Positions 1-8,974 of a stretch of DNA of 37,293 nucleotides are shown piece by piece. The notes beneath the pieces were generated by a model, which was given only the letters and a program-made list of their open reading frames with translations, made no database searches and was not told where the DNA came from. The stretch comes from Gammaproteobacteria bacterium (lineage in GTDB: Bacteria > Pseudomonadota > Gammaproteobacteria > Pseudomonadales > Azotimanducaceae), in NCBI GenBank assembly GCA_026709225.1, contig JAPOTJ010000033.1:1-37293 (forward strand), given 5' to 3'. A program made the position numbers and the translations under genes. Position 1 is the stretch's first letter; every line of letters begins with the position of its first letter.

Positions 1-33
1 GCGCCTTGCCACAGCCCTTCTCCTGCGCGCTGA

Positions 34-639
34 ACCCACACTTATTTATGGGACAGGACACTAGGTGCGACGAGCTTCGGTGTCCCTCAAGATCGGCAAC
101 GGGTCTTCTTCGTTGGATTCCGGTCGCGCGCCACCGCTCGGAAGTATGTTGCTCCGTTTGGGGAGCATAGCGCCCAGAAAGACCTGATCTCGGAAAAATC
201 CACCATGCTAGGCGCTAGAGCGGCACTCGGTTTGCCGGACATTGGCTTTGACAATTGCGCTCCGACGTTGCGGTCTGGATTCACCGGGCCGCGCAAGACG
301 ACAAGCGTGCTGAACAGCCGAGCGAGTCAGAAGGTCTGGGGCGATTTGAAAATTTGGCCAAACGGCGTTCAGAAGTCTCGGCAGGCCGCGCTGCAGTTCC
401 CGCCTGAGAACGGACATTTCAGGCTGTCAGTGCAGGACTGTGCGCTTTTGCAGGGGTTCCCCAACGATTGGCGCTTTGCGGGCGCTGTCTACCAAGTGCT
501 CGGGCAGATCGGTAATTCCGTGTGTCCGCCAGTGGCTTACGCGGTGGCGAATTCAGTAGCCGATGCGCTGGACGCTCGGACGCTTCGCGAAAAGGCGCAA
601 TCGACCATTCGGCGTGCGGCGTTGCAGGCGCTTTTGTAG
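34..639 (+). pseudogene. C-terminal remnant of a C-5 cytosine DNA methyltransferase
   Basis: The open frame carries the target-recognition and C-terminal part of a Dcm-type cytosine-5 DNA methyltransferase. It shows motif VIII (FGVPQDRQRVFFVGF, about position 82), the motif IX region (ALLQGFPNDW) and motif X (GQIGNSVCPPVA) near the end. The SAM-binding motif I (FxGxG) and the catalytic PC motif IV are absent. In the same frame a TGA lies at 31-33, and none of the three upstream frames restores the missing part within the visible bases. The first ATG (205) lies after motif VIII, so a protein started there would be inactive. The remnant ends naturally at 639. It could alternatively be a frameshifted gene whose first half lies left of the window. 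I favour a truncated, decayed gene, perhaps from a lost restriction-modification or Vsr/Dcm cassette. Confidence 0.8.
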
Positions 640-666
640 CGCTCCGTCAAACTCTTGGACATTTGC

Positions 667-1533
667 TTATAGCCCCCAGCATTCAAGGTCATCGGCAATC
701 ATGACCGGGCCTTGATAGTGCGCCTCGATTGCGTTCAAGGTTTGTGATTCGCGGCCTCGGGTTCGGGCGCCGCGTGCGCCGAGGATGAGCATTCGGACAT
801 CAGCGCTTGCCGCGATGCGTCCGATCTCCGATGGTCGTGCGAAAGCGTCGTGCGAAGCCCCCCGCGCTTCTTCTGGCACGCCGAGATTCGCCACCAACGC
901 ATCAGATCCTCTGGCGAAGCCTGTCATCAAATCCTTCTGGTTGCTGAAGTCGCCGGTGAAGGTGATGGATTGCTCGCCGAAGCTGATGCGCCATGCGAGG
1001 CCGCGCTCATCGCCGTGATCGACTGGGACTGCCGCAGCGTGGAACTCGGCATTGCCGAACTCGGCCCAGCGCTTGCGGCCGACGGCGTTGACCGTTCTCA
1101 TCGCAGGGCGCTGCCTTGCGAAGGAGACGCCGGCCAAGGACGTGAGGAAGTCGGGATCTTCGCCAAAAGGCCCCATGAGCGTCAATCGCTTTTCCCGATC
1201 GCTTGCCCGCAGGAATGCCCACAGGTCTGAGGTGTTTTCGCGATCAAGATGGGTGATGGCGATGGCATCGAGGTCTTTGATGTCGGCGTCCGACTCGTCG
1301 AAACGAAGCGCGGCGCCATGGCCAGCATCGACGAGCAGCTTGGCCTTGCCGTCCTTCCACACGAGATAGCTGCTTGAAGTTGAGGTGTCCGCATAGCGAA
1401 GCGCGCCTGCGCGCAGCACTTGAACCCACACGCCTTCTTCGCCGCAAAAGGGCGGCTCAAGGATGGCGCTTGAGGCGTTGTTGAACATCATGCACAAGAG
1501 CAGGCAGCAGACCCGGGCTAATTGCTGATTCAT
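667..1533 (-). CDS. Secreted metallo-beta-lactamase-fold protein with degenerate metal site
   Basis: 288 aa with an N-terminal signal peptide (hydrophobic stretch to about residue 22, AXA-like SSA cleavage site). The body has the layout of the metallo-beta-lactamase superfamily, in the ComEC-tail/RNase Z-like group. There is a strand and loop with LLVDAGHG near residue 68, then the expected HxHxDH position, a later HAAAVPVDHGD segment and ITFTGDFS. The key motif reads THLDREN: only the first His is kept, and the second His, the Asp and the third His are replaced by D, E and N. The later His and Asp ligand positions appear present. It therefore probably binds metal differently or is not a classical hydrolase. 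The start at ATG 1533 gives the signal peptide; no strong Shine-Dalgarno is visible. It is divergent from the RND operon with about 70 bp between the starts. Confidence 0.75.
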   Translation of the reverse strand: MNQQLARVCCLLLCMMFNNASSAILEPPFCGEEGVWVQVLRAGALRYADTSTSSSYLVWKDGKAKLLVDAGHGAALRFDESDADIKDLDAIAITHLDRENTSDLWAFLRASDREKRLTLMGPFGEDPDFLTSLAGVSFARQRPAMRTVNAVGRKRWAEFGNAEFHAAAVPVDHGDERGLAWRISFGEQSITFTGDFSNQKDLMTGFARGSDALVANLGVPEEARGASHDAFARPSEIGRIAASADVRMLILGARGARTRGRESQTLNAIEAHYQGPVMIADDLECWGL

Positions 1534-1589
1534 CGTTGTCAGTTATGTGGGGAGCAGTGCGCAGTGTACTTGAGGCGCTGCTTACAACT

Positions 1590-1601
1590 TATAATCGCAG
1601 A
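1590..1601 (+). promoter_or_regulatory. Perfect -10 box directly before the RND adaptor ATG
   Basis: A consensus TATAAT lies at 1590-1595. The expected transcription start, 6-7 nt downstream, is at 1601/1602, which is the A of the adaptor's ATG (1602). No good -35 sits at 16-18 bp; the nearest TTGAGG (1570-1575) has a spacer of only 14 bp. If functional, the mRNA would be leaderless or nearly so, which also argues for the ATG at 1602 over in-frame starts at 1536 and 1545. Confidence 0.45.
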
Positions 1602-2699
1602 ATGAATACACGATTGATCAAGTTGCTGCCGGTCATTGGCCTTCTCTGGCTGACCAGCTGCGGGCAGCCGCAGGCCATCGAACAGGCCAGTGCGGTGCAT
1701 GATCGCCTGCCCGAAATGCGCATGCGCGTGCGCACCAGCGAGGTGGCCTATGCAAGGCTCGACTTTGATCAGAGCTTCACCGGCATCGTCGAGCCATTTC
1801 GCGAAGCCATGGTGGCGGCGGAAGTTGGCGGCAGGGTGGTGGCTCGACGCATCGAGCCGGGCGATACCGTGAAGTCCGGGGATGTGCTGGTGCGGCTTGA
1901 TGCCGCGAGGCTCGCCATCGCGCGCGACCGGGCCGCCGCCGCTCGCGCATCACGGGAGGTCGAGCTGTCCGATGCGACGCGCGATATGCAGCGCGGTCAG
2001 CGTCTCTTCGACACAGGCGCCATCAGCGACAATGAGTTTGACGACTTGGCGCTGCTCCTGGAGAAGGCGGACGCGGCGCTCGACATGGCCGACGCCACCT
2101 TGCGGGATGCCGAGAAGGACCTTGCGGACGCAGCCGTGCTGGTGCCATTTGACGGACGCGTCGAAGTCGTGCGCGCGCAGGTCGGCGACTATCTTGTTCG
2201 CGGCCAGCAGGTCGCCAAGCTCGTCGATTTTTCCAAGGCGCGGATCGGCATCGGGGTGACAGCCGGCCAGGCGGCGAGCCTTGAGACAGGGCAGCTCGCG
2301 CGTATTGGGGTGGAATCCGTCCAAGCCGGTGTTCTTGATGGCGTGATTCAAAGCATTGGCCGCTCGTCAAGTGACACTGGGTTGTTCCCTGTCGAGATAT
2401 GGGTTGAAGGGGAGAGTGCCGCGCACCTGCGTCAGGGCATGGCGGTATCGGTTGACCTTGAGGTGCGACCGGACTTCGAGCACCTGCTGGTGCCGAGTGG
2501 CGCTGTTCTCCGCCGTCGAGGCATCACGCACGTGTTTCGCGTTGACGCCGAGCAGCGGGCGCGGCTCGTGCCAGTCGCGACCGGCTTGACGGCTGATGGG
2601 CGGGTGCAGATATTGCGCGGCCTGTCTGAAGGCGACGAGGTCATCACCGAAGGTCAGTTCGCACTTTCCGACGGTGCGCTGGTCGATATCATTCGGTGA
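1602..2699 (+). CDS. RND efflux periplasmic adaptor (membrane fusion) lipoprotein
   Basis: 365 aa, HlyD/AcrA-type periplasmic adaptor that would link the downstream RND permease to an outer-membrane channel. The N-terminus is a lipoprotein signal ending in the lipobox LTSC with the modified Cys at residue 20, so it should be anchored to the inner membrane. The biotinyl-lipoyl-like half motifs are visible (AEVGGRVVARRIEPGDTVKSG, and later VPFDGRVEVVRAQVGDYLVRG). They flank a coiled-coil hairpin rich in Ala, Asp and Arg (about residues 100-165). A beta-barrel and membrane-proximal domain follow, ending with the typical GLSEGDEVITEG. An in-frame TTG (1536) and ATG (1545) would add 22 or 19 residues before the signal peptide and are less likely. 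The stop overlaps the permease start by 4 bp, so the two are translationally coupled. Confidence 0.93.
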   Translation: MNTRLIKLLPVIGLLWLTSCGQPQAIEQASAVHDRLPEMRMRVRTSEVAYARLDFDQSFTGIVEPFREAMVAAEVGGRVVARRIEPGDTVKSGDVLVRLDAARLAIARDRAAAARASREVELSDATRDMQRGQRLFDTGAISDNEFDDLALLLEKADAALDMADATLRDAEKDLADAAVLVPFDGRVEVVRAQVGDYLVRGQQVAKLVDFSKARIGIGVTAGQAASLETGQLARIGVESVQAGVLDGVIQSIGRSSSDTGLFPVEIWVEGESAAHLRQGMAVSVDLEVRPDFEHLLVPSGAVLRRRGITHVFRVDAEQRARLVPVATGLTADGRVQILRGLSEGDEVITEGQFALSDGALVDIIR

Positions 2700-5600
2700 A
2701 ACCTGTCATCGCATTCTTCGCCGAGCGCAGATTACTCGTCAATCTGCTCGCGGTCGGCCTCATCCTGTTCGGTTACATGTCGGCAACAGGCATTCCCCGT
2801 GAGTACCTGCCGGCGGCGCGCTCGCACATCATGTTTGTCAGCGCTGAACTACCCGGCGCGTCGGCGCGGGACGTCGAGTCCAAGGTAGTCATTCCGATTC
2901 AGGAAGCCATAGAAGAAGTCGATGGCGTGGACTCCATCGAGAGCACTATCTCCAATGGCAGCGCCTACGCGAGCGTTGAGTTCTTTGTCGATTCGAGTGA
3001 AGAGGAGCTCGATCAAGCTGAGCGGCGTCTGCGCGATGCCATTGAAGGCATCACCGACTTCCCGCCCGAGATGGACAATGAGCCGAAGATCGAGCGGCTG
3101 AACCCCGCCAAATGGCCGATGGTGCAGATCGCCCTGTCAGGACCGGAGGCGCCGCTCGCGGCTGCCACGCGCATGGTTGAACGCGCCGTCAAGAGCGTGC
3201 CGGGCGTTGCCCAGGCTGAGGTGGTCGGCTTGAATGATCCGGAAGTGCGCGTGCTCGTCGATCCGCAAAAGGCGACCGAGCAGGGCGTGACCATCCTCGA
3301 AGTCGTGGATGCGGTGCGGCGTCGCAATGTGTCCAACACCGGCGGCGTGCTTGAGTCTTCGAGCAATCGCAACCGGGTGGTGTTGTGGAGCCGTTTCCAT
3401 GCGCCCGAAGAGGTTGGCGAGACGATTGTGCGCTCGCTGCCTGGCGAGGCGGTTGTTCGCGTCTCGCAGATCGCTCGTATTGAAAGCGGGCGCGAGGATA
3501 CCGGACTGATCGCTCATACCGACGGGGCGCCCGGCGTTACCATCTACGCCATCAAGCGCGACCACGCTGACGCCATTGACGCGGTGGACAGCGTCAAAGC
3601 TGCGATCGATTCGCTCGACCTGCCAAGCGAAGTGAGCGTCGATCTCGTGGACGATCGCGCCTTCTATACCGAGAATCGGCTCAATCTCATGCTTGTCAAC
3701 GGTGCCTACGGCGGCTTGCTGGTGGCCTTGGTGCTGCTCTTCTTCATGCGCGGCGGCGCGGTTGTCTGGGTGTGCGCGGCGATTCCTCTGGTGTTCTTCG
3801 CCGCGATTGCGCTCATGCCGGCCTTCGGCATGACCTTCAATATCTTTTCGCTCACGGGCTTTGTGATCGTCATCGGCATGGTGGTGGACGATGCCGTGGT
3901 GGTGGCCGAGAACATCGACACCAAGCGGCGTCTTGGTTTCTCGTCGGGCGATGCAGCAATCGCCGGCACCAGTGAAATGGTCAAGCCGATCACCGCCGCC
4001 GCGTTGACCACCATGCTTGCCTTCACGCCGCTCTTGTCGATGGGCGGCCTGATCGGCACCATCATTTGGCAGATTCCGGCGGTGGTGGTGGCGGTGCTGA
4101 TATTCTCGCTGTTCGAATCGTTCTTTGTGCTACCGGCACACATGGCGCATCGCACCGCGCGGCAAGCAAGGAGGTCACGTGCATCGAATGCGCGCGCTCG
4201 CGGGTTTGATCGGCGCGCTGTGATGGCCAGGCTCGAATCGCTGTATGCGAAGAGCCTGCGATTTACCATCCGCCGTCGCGTCTTCGTGGTGCCGGCATAC
4301 TTGCTCCTACTCGTGGCGGTGTTCACGTTTATTCGTCCGCTCTTGGAAATCGAGCTGTTCTCGCAGCAGGACGCGACCGTCTTGTGGGCGAAGGTCTCGA
4401 CGCCAATCGGCACGCCGATTGAGCGCACCGAAGCCTTGGTGCTCGATCTCGAAGCGCAGGTGGCGGACATCGCCAAGTCCGACCTCGAGTCCGTATCGGC
4501 GCGCATCGGCCATCAGTCCACCGAAGACAACAACAAGACGCGCGGTGACGCTGGTAACGAAGCCTTGCTGACACTGGTGTTCGACACGCTTGGTCGGCAG
4601 CACACCAACGCTGAATGGATCGGCATTTTGCAGCGCGAGCTTGAAGTGCCCGAAGATACGAGCGTGATCTTTCAATCGCAATACCTCGGGCCGCCGACCG
4701 ATCAACCCATCACGGTGCACTTCATGTCCAACGACGACGAAGTGCGGCGTGCGTCCGCGGCGCGTCTGCTTGCTCACTTGCGAGACTACCCTGATCTGGT
4801 CGAGCTCGAAATCGACGAGCGCCCTGGCACGCCGCAGGTGGAGCTCAATCTCGATTATGAGAAGCTTGCGCTCGCCGGACTTGATGCGCGCATCGTCGCC
4901 GATACGCTGCTGGCCGCCTTTCACGGCATCGAAGCGAGCGAGCATCGCGACATCGAGGACACCACTGGCATCCGCGTAATGTTCGATCCGGCTTCGCGCA
5001 GCGACTTGGACGCATTGATGGCGACGTTCGTCAGGTCGCGAAGCGGCGATCTTGTGCCGTTGCGCGATCTCGTCAATCCCGTCGAGCAACTTGCCTCGGA
5101 TCGCATTTTTCATCGCGACGGCGTGCGCACGACCACCTTGCGCGGCAGCTTCACGCCGGATTCAGATTTTTCCGCGGTCAGCTTTGCGACCTATTTGGAG
5201 CAAAGCCTGTTTCCGGCGTTCGATGGTGTGCCTGGGCTCGAAGTCCGGGTTGGCGGTGAAGCCGAGCAAACGCGCGAATCCGGCAGCGAACTTGGTCAGG
5301 CGGCGCTGCTTGCGGTCGTCGGCATCGGCCTCGTCATCTGGCTGCTGCTGGGCTCGCTTCTTCATGCCTTGAGCGTCATGATTGTGATTCCCTTTTCGGT
5401 GGCCGCGGTGATGTTCGTCTTCTGGGCGCACGGCATCAATTTGTCGGTGACGGCCTTTATGAGCATCGTCGGGCTCGCAGGCGTCGTCGTGAATGCATCG
5501 ATCGTGATGCTCGATTCGGTCAACCGCCGTTTAAGCGAGGCACCGCCGGAGGCTGACAAGCGCGAGCTGGCCATCGATGCCATGGTGGCGCGGCTGCGTC

Positions 5601-5818
5601 CGATTCTAATCACCACCTTGACGACCTTTGGCGGCGTCATGCCGACCGCCTACGGCATCGGCGGCTATGATGCGATTGTCAGCCCGATGTCATTGGTCAT
5701 TGGCTGGGGTCTTGTCATCACGACATTCGTGACGCTGTTCCTCGTGCCAGCGCTCTACACCTTCGCCGAAGACATGAGCGCCGAAGACATGAGAGCGTTT
5801 GTCGGACGCAAGTCGTAG
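2696..5818 (+). CDS. RND-family efflux permease (AcrB/HAE1-like)
   Basis: 1040 aa, the usual length of AcrB-type resistance-nodulation-division pumps, which export drugs, metals or lipids using the proton gradient. The first membrane helix lies at about residues 12-30, a large periplasmic porter loop follows, then a bundle of helices from about 335. The second half repeats the pattern. The proton-relay aspartates are seen in the helix-4 motif GMVVDDAVVVAENI (D398, D399). In helix 10 the sequence GLAGVVVNASIVMLDSVN lacks the lysine of E. coli AcrB, as in many divergent RND subfamilies. The GTG start overlaps the adaptor stop (GTGA), showing operon coupling. No channel gene is adjacent; the TolC-type gene at 31.5 kb could serve. 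The substrate cannot be deduced. Its stop codon abuts that of the convergent CoA-transferase with no spacer. Confidence 0.95.
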   Translation: MKPVIAFFAERRLLVNLLAVGLILFGYMSATGIPREYLPAARSHIMFVSAELPGASARDVESKVVIPIQEAIEEVDGVDSIESTISNGSAYASVEFFVDSSEEELDQAERRLRDAIEGITDFPPEMDNEPKIERLNPAKWPMVQIALSGPEAPLAAATRMVERAVKSVPGVAQAEVVGLNDPEVRVLVDPQKATEQGVTILEVVDAVRRRNVSNTGGVLESSSNRNRVVLWSRFHAPEEVGETIVRSLPGEAVVRVSQIARIESGREDTGLIAHTDGAPGVTIYAIKRDHADAIDAVDSVKAAIDSLDLPSEVSVDLVDDRAFYTENRLNLMLVNGAYGGLLVALVLLFFMRGGAVVWVCAAIPLVFFAAIALMPAFGMTFNIFSLTGFVIVIGMVVDDAVVVAENIDTKRRLGFSSGDAAIAGTSEMVKPITAAALTTMLAFTPLLSMGGLIGTIIWQIPAVVVAVLIFSLFESFFVLPAHMAHRTARQARRSRASNARARGFDRRAVMARLESLYAKSLRFTIRRRVFVVPAYLLLLVAVFTFIRPLLEIELFSQQDATVLWAKVSTPIGTPIERTEALVLDLEAQVADIAKSDLESVSARIGHQSTEDNNKTRGDAGNEALLTLVFDTLGRQHTNAEWIGILQRELEVPEDTSVIFQSQYLGPPTDQPITVHFMSNDDEVRRASAARLLAHLRDYPDLVELEIDERPGTPQVELNLDYEKLALAGLDARIVADTLLAAFHGIEASEHRDIEDTTGIRVMFDPASRSDLDALMATFVRSRSGDLVPLRDLVNPVEQLASDRIFHRDGVRTTTLRGSFTPDSDFSAVSFATYLEQSLFPAFDGVPGLEVRVGGEAEQTRESGSELGQAALLAVVGIGLVIWLLLGSLLHALSVMIVIPFSVAAVMFVFWAHGINLSVTAFMSIVGLAGVVVNASIVMLDSVNRRLSEAPPEADKRELAIDAMVARLRPILITTLTTFGGVMPTAYGIGGYDAIVSPMSLVIGWGLVITTFVTLFLVPALYTFAEDMSAEDMRAFVGRKS

Positions 5819-6964
5819 CTACGGCGCGAACTCGCGCAAAATCGCCTCCGTATGCTCGCCGAGCTGCGGACAGTCCGATGCGAGCGCAAGCGGACGGCCT
5901 GCAAATCTCGCCGGGCTGCGCACCTGCCTCATGCCTCCCATGTGCGCGTGCTGAGTCACTTCGATGCTCTCATTGACAGCGACCTGCGCTTGATCGAGCG
6001 CTGCCTCGCGGGTCAGGCACTTGCCTGCAGGCACGCCCTCGGTGTGCAATCGCTCGATCAACTCGCCAATGTCGAACGATGCGAACGCGCGCTGAAGAAT
6101 CTCTGTATAGGCTTCGAAGTGCGTGAGCAGCGATTCGATGCTTGCGAACCGCTCGTCCTCGCTCAAATTGGGCTGGCCGATGGCGCGATGCAAGCCGAAT
6201 CGCTGACGTGGCGTGGCCGCCGATATGGTCAGAAAGCCGTTCTTGGCGCTCACCACGCTAAGCGCATCACGAAGCTCGGGTGCGAAATTCACATCGTCAT
6301 CGAGCAGCGTGTGGTTCATAAACCCGTCGGGAAACATGAAGAACAGTCCCGCATCGAGCATGGAGAGATCGATGTGCTGGCCTTGTCCGGTTCGCTCCCG
6401 GTGAAGAAGCGCGGCGGTCAAGGCTTGGCAGGCGGTGAGCGCCGTGACCTTGTCGCAGACGAGGTTCTGGATGAGTTCGGGCGTTTCCCGGCCTTGGATG
6501 AAGGTGAATCCTGCTTGCGCTTGGATGATCGGGTCGTAGGCGGGCACATCCTTGAGCGGGCCTTTCACGCCGAAGCCGGTAACGGCGAGATAGACGAGGC
6601 GCGGGTACGCGCGCCGCAAGTCGTCGCTGCCGAGTCCGAGCTTGTCCATCACGCCGGGACGGTAGTTGGTGATCAGCACATCGCAGCCAGCGACAATGCG
6701 CTTCGCCGCTTCGATGCCGCCCGTGCTCTTGAGGTCGAGCACCACTGACTCCTTGCCGCGGTTGCAATTTGCAAAGAGACCGGAAGCGCCACCTTTTGAA
6801 GACCCCATGTGGCGCATCATGTCGCCAATCATGGGCGGCTCGACCTTGATGACCCGCGCGCCTTGCTCCGCCGCCATCATGCTCGCAAGCGAAGCTGTGA
6901 TCATGCTGGCAAACTCGACGATCGTGATGCCCGCGAGCGGCAGGGTGTGTTCGGATTCGCTCAT
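5819..6964 (-). CDS. CaiB/BaiF family III CoA-transferase
   Basis: 381 aa, the size of formyl-CoA/carnitine-CoA transferases, which move CoA between acyl-CoA and a free acid through an enzyme-bound anhydride. Family hallmarks are LAGITIVEFASMIT near the start, GARVIKVEPP, NRGKESVVLDLK (about residues 69-80), VLITNYRPGVMDKLG, and the catalytic aspartate segment PAYDPIIQAQAG with Asp144. The C-terminal GEHTEAIL is also typical. The start ATG overlaps the nadE stop by 4 bp (ATGA), so it is the second gene of a nadE operon. The acyl substrate is unknown. The two acyl-CoA dehydrogenases at 9.5-12 kb suggest, but do not show, a shared acyl-CoA degradation role. Confidence 0.92.
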   Translation of the reverse strand: MSESEHTLPLAGITIVEFASMITASLASMMAAEQGARVIKVEPPMIGDMMRHMGSSKGGASGLFANCNRGKESVVLDLKSTGGIEAAKRIVAGCDVLITNYRPGVMDKLGLGSDDLRRAYPRLVYLAVTGFGVKGPLKDVPAYDPIIQAQAGFTFIQGRETPELIQNLVCDKVTALTACQALTAALLHRERTGQGQHIDLSMLDAGLFFMFPDGFMNHTLLDDDVNFAPELRDALSVVSAKNGFLTISAATPRQRFGLHRAIGQPNLSEDERFASIESLLTHFEAYTEILQRAFASFDIGELIERLHTEGVPAGKCLTREAALDQAQVAVNESIEVTQHAHMGGMRQVRSPARFAGRPLALASDCPQLGEHTEAILREFAP

Positions 6965-8895
6965 GTGGAAGTCTCCGTGGCACGGGGGCGCACTTCATCG
7001 GGCATGCGCCAATCGCCGCGCGGCGATAGGCTGACGCTGCCGACTTTTGGCCCCGGCGGCAGGGTGGTGCGCTTGTACTGCTGTGAAAAGAAGCGCTGGC
7101 GGAAGAGCGCCAGCCAGCGCGCGATTTCCTCCGGCGCATACGCGCCCGCAAAGCTGCGCTCGGCGAGGATGCGTGTTTTTTGTTCGGAGAAGCCGCTGCG
7201 CATCAGATGGAACAGGAAGAAGTCGTGCAGTTCATAGGGGCCGATGATCTCTTCGGTCAACTGCCCGACACTGCCGTCCTCTTTTGGCGAGGTCAGTTCA
7301 GGGCTGATGGGCGTGCTGATGACGCGCTGCAGGACATCCTTGAGCGCAGCATCTGCGTGCCGCTCCGCATAATATTGAATGAGGTGCTTGACCAACGTTT
7401 TCGGCACCGAGGCATTGACCGCATAGCTCGCCATGTGATCGGCGTTGAAGGTACACCAGCCAAGCGCGAGTTCAGAGAGGTCGCCGGTACCGACCACGAG
7501 TCCGTCAACCTTGCCTGCGTAGTCGAACAGGATTTGCGTGCGCTCGCGCGCTTGCGCGTTCTCGAATACCAGGTCCTCGTCCTGCTCGTGTCCGAGGTTT
7601 TCTAGGTGCGCCGAGACAGCGGCGTGGATGGGTATTTCGATGAGATCAAGCGCGAGCGCCCCGGCGATCAGCGCAACCGAATCTTGTGTGCGCGCGCTGG
7701 TGCCCGGGCCGGGCATGCTGATCAGGACGAGATCCGTGTGCGGTCGCTCGTTCATGTCAAGCGCGCGCAGGCATACGAGCAGCGCGAGTGTCGAGTCGAG
7801 ACCACCGGAGACGCCGAGCACGAGGCGCTTCGAGTTCGCGGCCATGATGCGGCGTGCGAGGCCGGTTGCTTGAATGGACAGTATTTCTTCGGCGCGCTCC
7901 CCGAGGTCGTCGCCGTCCGGCACGAACGGCGTGCGCGCATAGCTGCGGTGAATGTCGGCAAGCGGCTGCGCATGGATGTCGGTATCGATGTGCGCATAGC
8001 CATGCGGACGGCGAGCACCAGCAAATGTCGCATTCCGCGCGCGATCATGGCGCAGCGCCTGCCAGTCGAAGTCCACCATGAGATGCGTGCCTTCGAGCAT
8101 GAAACGCTCTGACTCGCCGAGCATCAGGCCGTTCTCCGCGGCAATCAAGTGTCCGCCGAAGACGAGGTCTTTGCTCGATTCGGTCGGTCCGCTCGAAGCA
8201 TAGAGCAGGCCGCAGATGCGGCTCGCGCTTGCCATGCGCACAAGATCTCGGCGGTAGCTGCATTTGGCGACGAGCTCAGGACTTGCCGACAGGTTGAGGA
8301 TGATTTCGGCGCCGGCAAGCGCGTGTCGGTTGCCGGGCGCATCGGCAATCCACAGGTCTTCGCAGACCTCGATCGCAAAGGCGGTCGGTCCGAGTGAGAA
8401 TATCTGGCGCGGAGCGATCGAAAAACGCCCAAGCACGGGATGCGTGATGCGCGCGTCTACATCCTCCCCGGATGCGAACCAGCGTTGTTCGTAAAACTCG
8501 GCTGAGCTTGGGATAGCCTGTTTGGGAACGCCGCCTCGCACCTCCCCGCGCGCAATCACAAAAGCGCAATTCACAAGGCGCCCGTCAGCGAGCAGCCACG
8601 GGGCGCCGGCCACGAGCGCGCAGGAAAGCTCAGCTGTGTCCGAAGCAAGCCGTGCGATGGCCGCCTCGACAGACTCTTGCAACTCGCGCTGCATGAACAA
8701 GTCTTCGCAGGAATAGCCGGTCAATGACAACTCAGGAAAGAGCACAAGCGATGCGCCCGCATCGGCAAGCGTGCGGGCAAGGCGCGCATGAATACGCGCA
8801 TTGGCGTGCGCATCGCCGAGCGCGAGGCGCGGCGAGACGGCTGCGAGTCGAACATACCCGAAGTCCGAGAAATCTGTTTCTTCGTCCGTGCTCAA
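6961..8895 (-). CDS. nadE: Glutamine-dependent NAD+ synthetase
   Basis: 644 aa, two-domain enzyme that makes NAD+ from deamido-NAD, ATP and glutamine, in the cytoplasm. The N-terminal nitrilase-fold glutaminase has the Glu-Lys-Cys triad: E55 in FPELSLTGYS, K125 in VPKQAIPS and C178 in AIEVCEDLW. The C-terminal synthetase has the PP-loop SGGLDS at 363-368. The overall layout resembles the long bacterial NadE known from Mycobacterium tuberculosis rather than the short ammonia-dependent E. coli form. The start is TTG at 8895. No in-frame ATG lies between it and the conserved GYVRLAAVSP block, and an AGAGAG Shine-Dalgarno lies about 9 nt upstream. It is followed by the CoA-transferase with a 4-bp overlap. 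Confidence 0.95.
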   Translation of the reverse strand: MSTDEETDFSDFGYVRLAAVSPRLALGDAHANARIHARLARTLADAGASLVLFPELSLTGYSCEDLFMQRELQESVEAAIARLASDTAELSCALVAGAPWLLADGRLVNCAFVIARGEVRGGVPKQAIPSSAEFYEQRWFASGEDVDARITHPVLGRFSIAPRQIFSLGPTAFAIEVCEDLWIADAPGNRHALAGAEIILNLSASPELVAKCSYRRDLVRMASASRICGLLYASSGPTESSKDLVFGGHLIAAENGLMLGESERFMLEGTHLMVDFDWQALRHDRARNATFAGARRPHGYAHIDTDIHAQPLADIHRSYARTPFVPDGDDLGERAEEILSIQATGLARRIMAANSKRLVLGVSGGLDSTLALLVCLRALDMNERPHTDLVLISMPGPGTSARTQDSVALIAGALALDLIEIPIHAAVSAHLENLGHEQDEDLVFENAQARERTQILFDYAGKVDGLVVGTGDLSELALGWCTFNADHMASYAVNASVPKTLVKHLIQYYAERHADAALKDVLQRVISTPISPELTSPKEDGSVGQLTEEIIGPYELHDFFLFHLMRSGFSEQKTRILAERSFAGAYAPEEIARWLALFRQRFFSQQYKRTTLPPGPKVGSVSLSPRGDWRMPDEVRPRATETST

Positions 8896-8940
8896 CTCGT
8901 TAAGCTCTCTTTATTGAGGGTGCTATTGTGAATATCGGTG

Positions 8941-8946
8941 TATACT
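8941..8946 (+). promoter_or_regulatory. Candidate -10 box for the small secreted protein gene
   Basis: TATACT, preceded directly by TG, lies 29 nt upstream of the ATG of the small secreted protein, in the 79-bp gap that also separates it from the divergent nadE. No convincing -35 box is seen, so this is only a candidate. Confidence 0.3.
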
Positions 8947-8974
8947 CGCAATTCCTTGGGTAGGAGACCTAACC

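Noticed and set aside
5852-6748. 298-codon plus-strand frame
   Set aside because: Antisense to the CoA-transferase, which has all family motifs.
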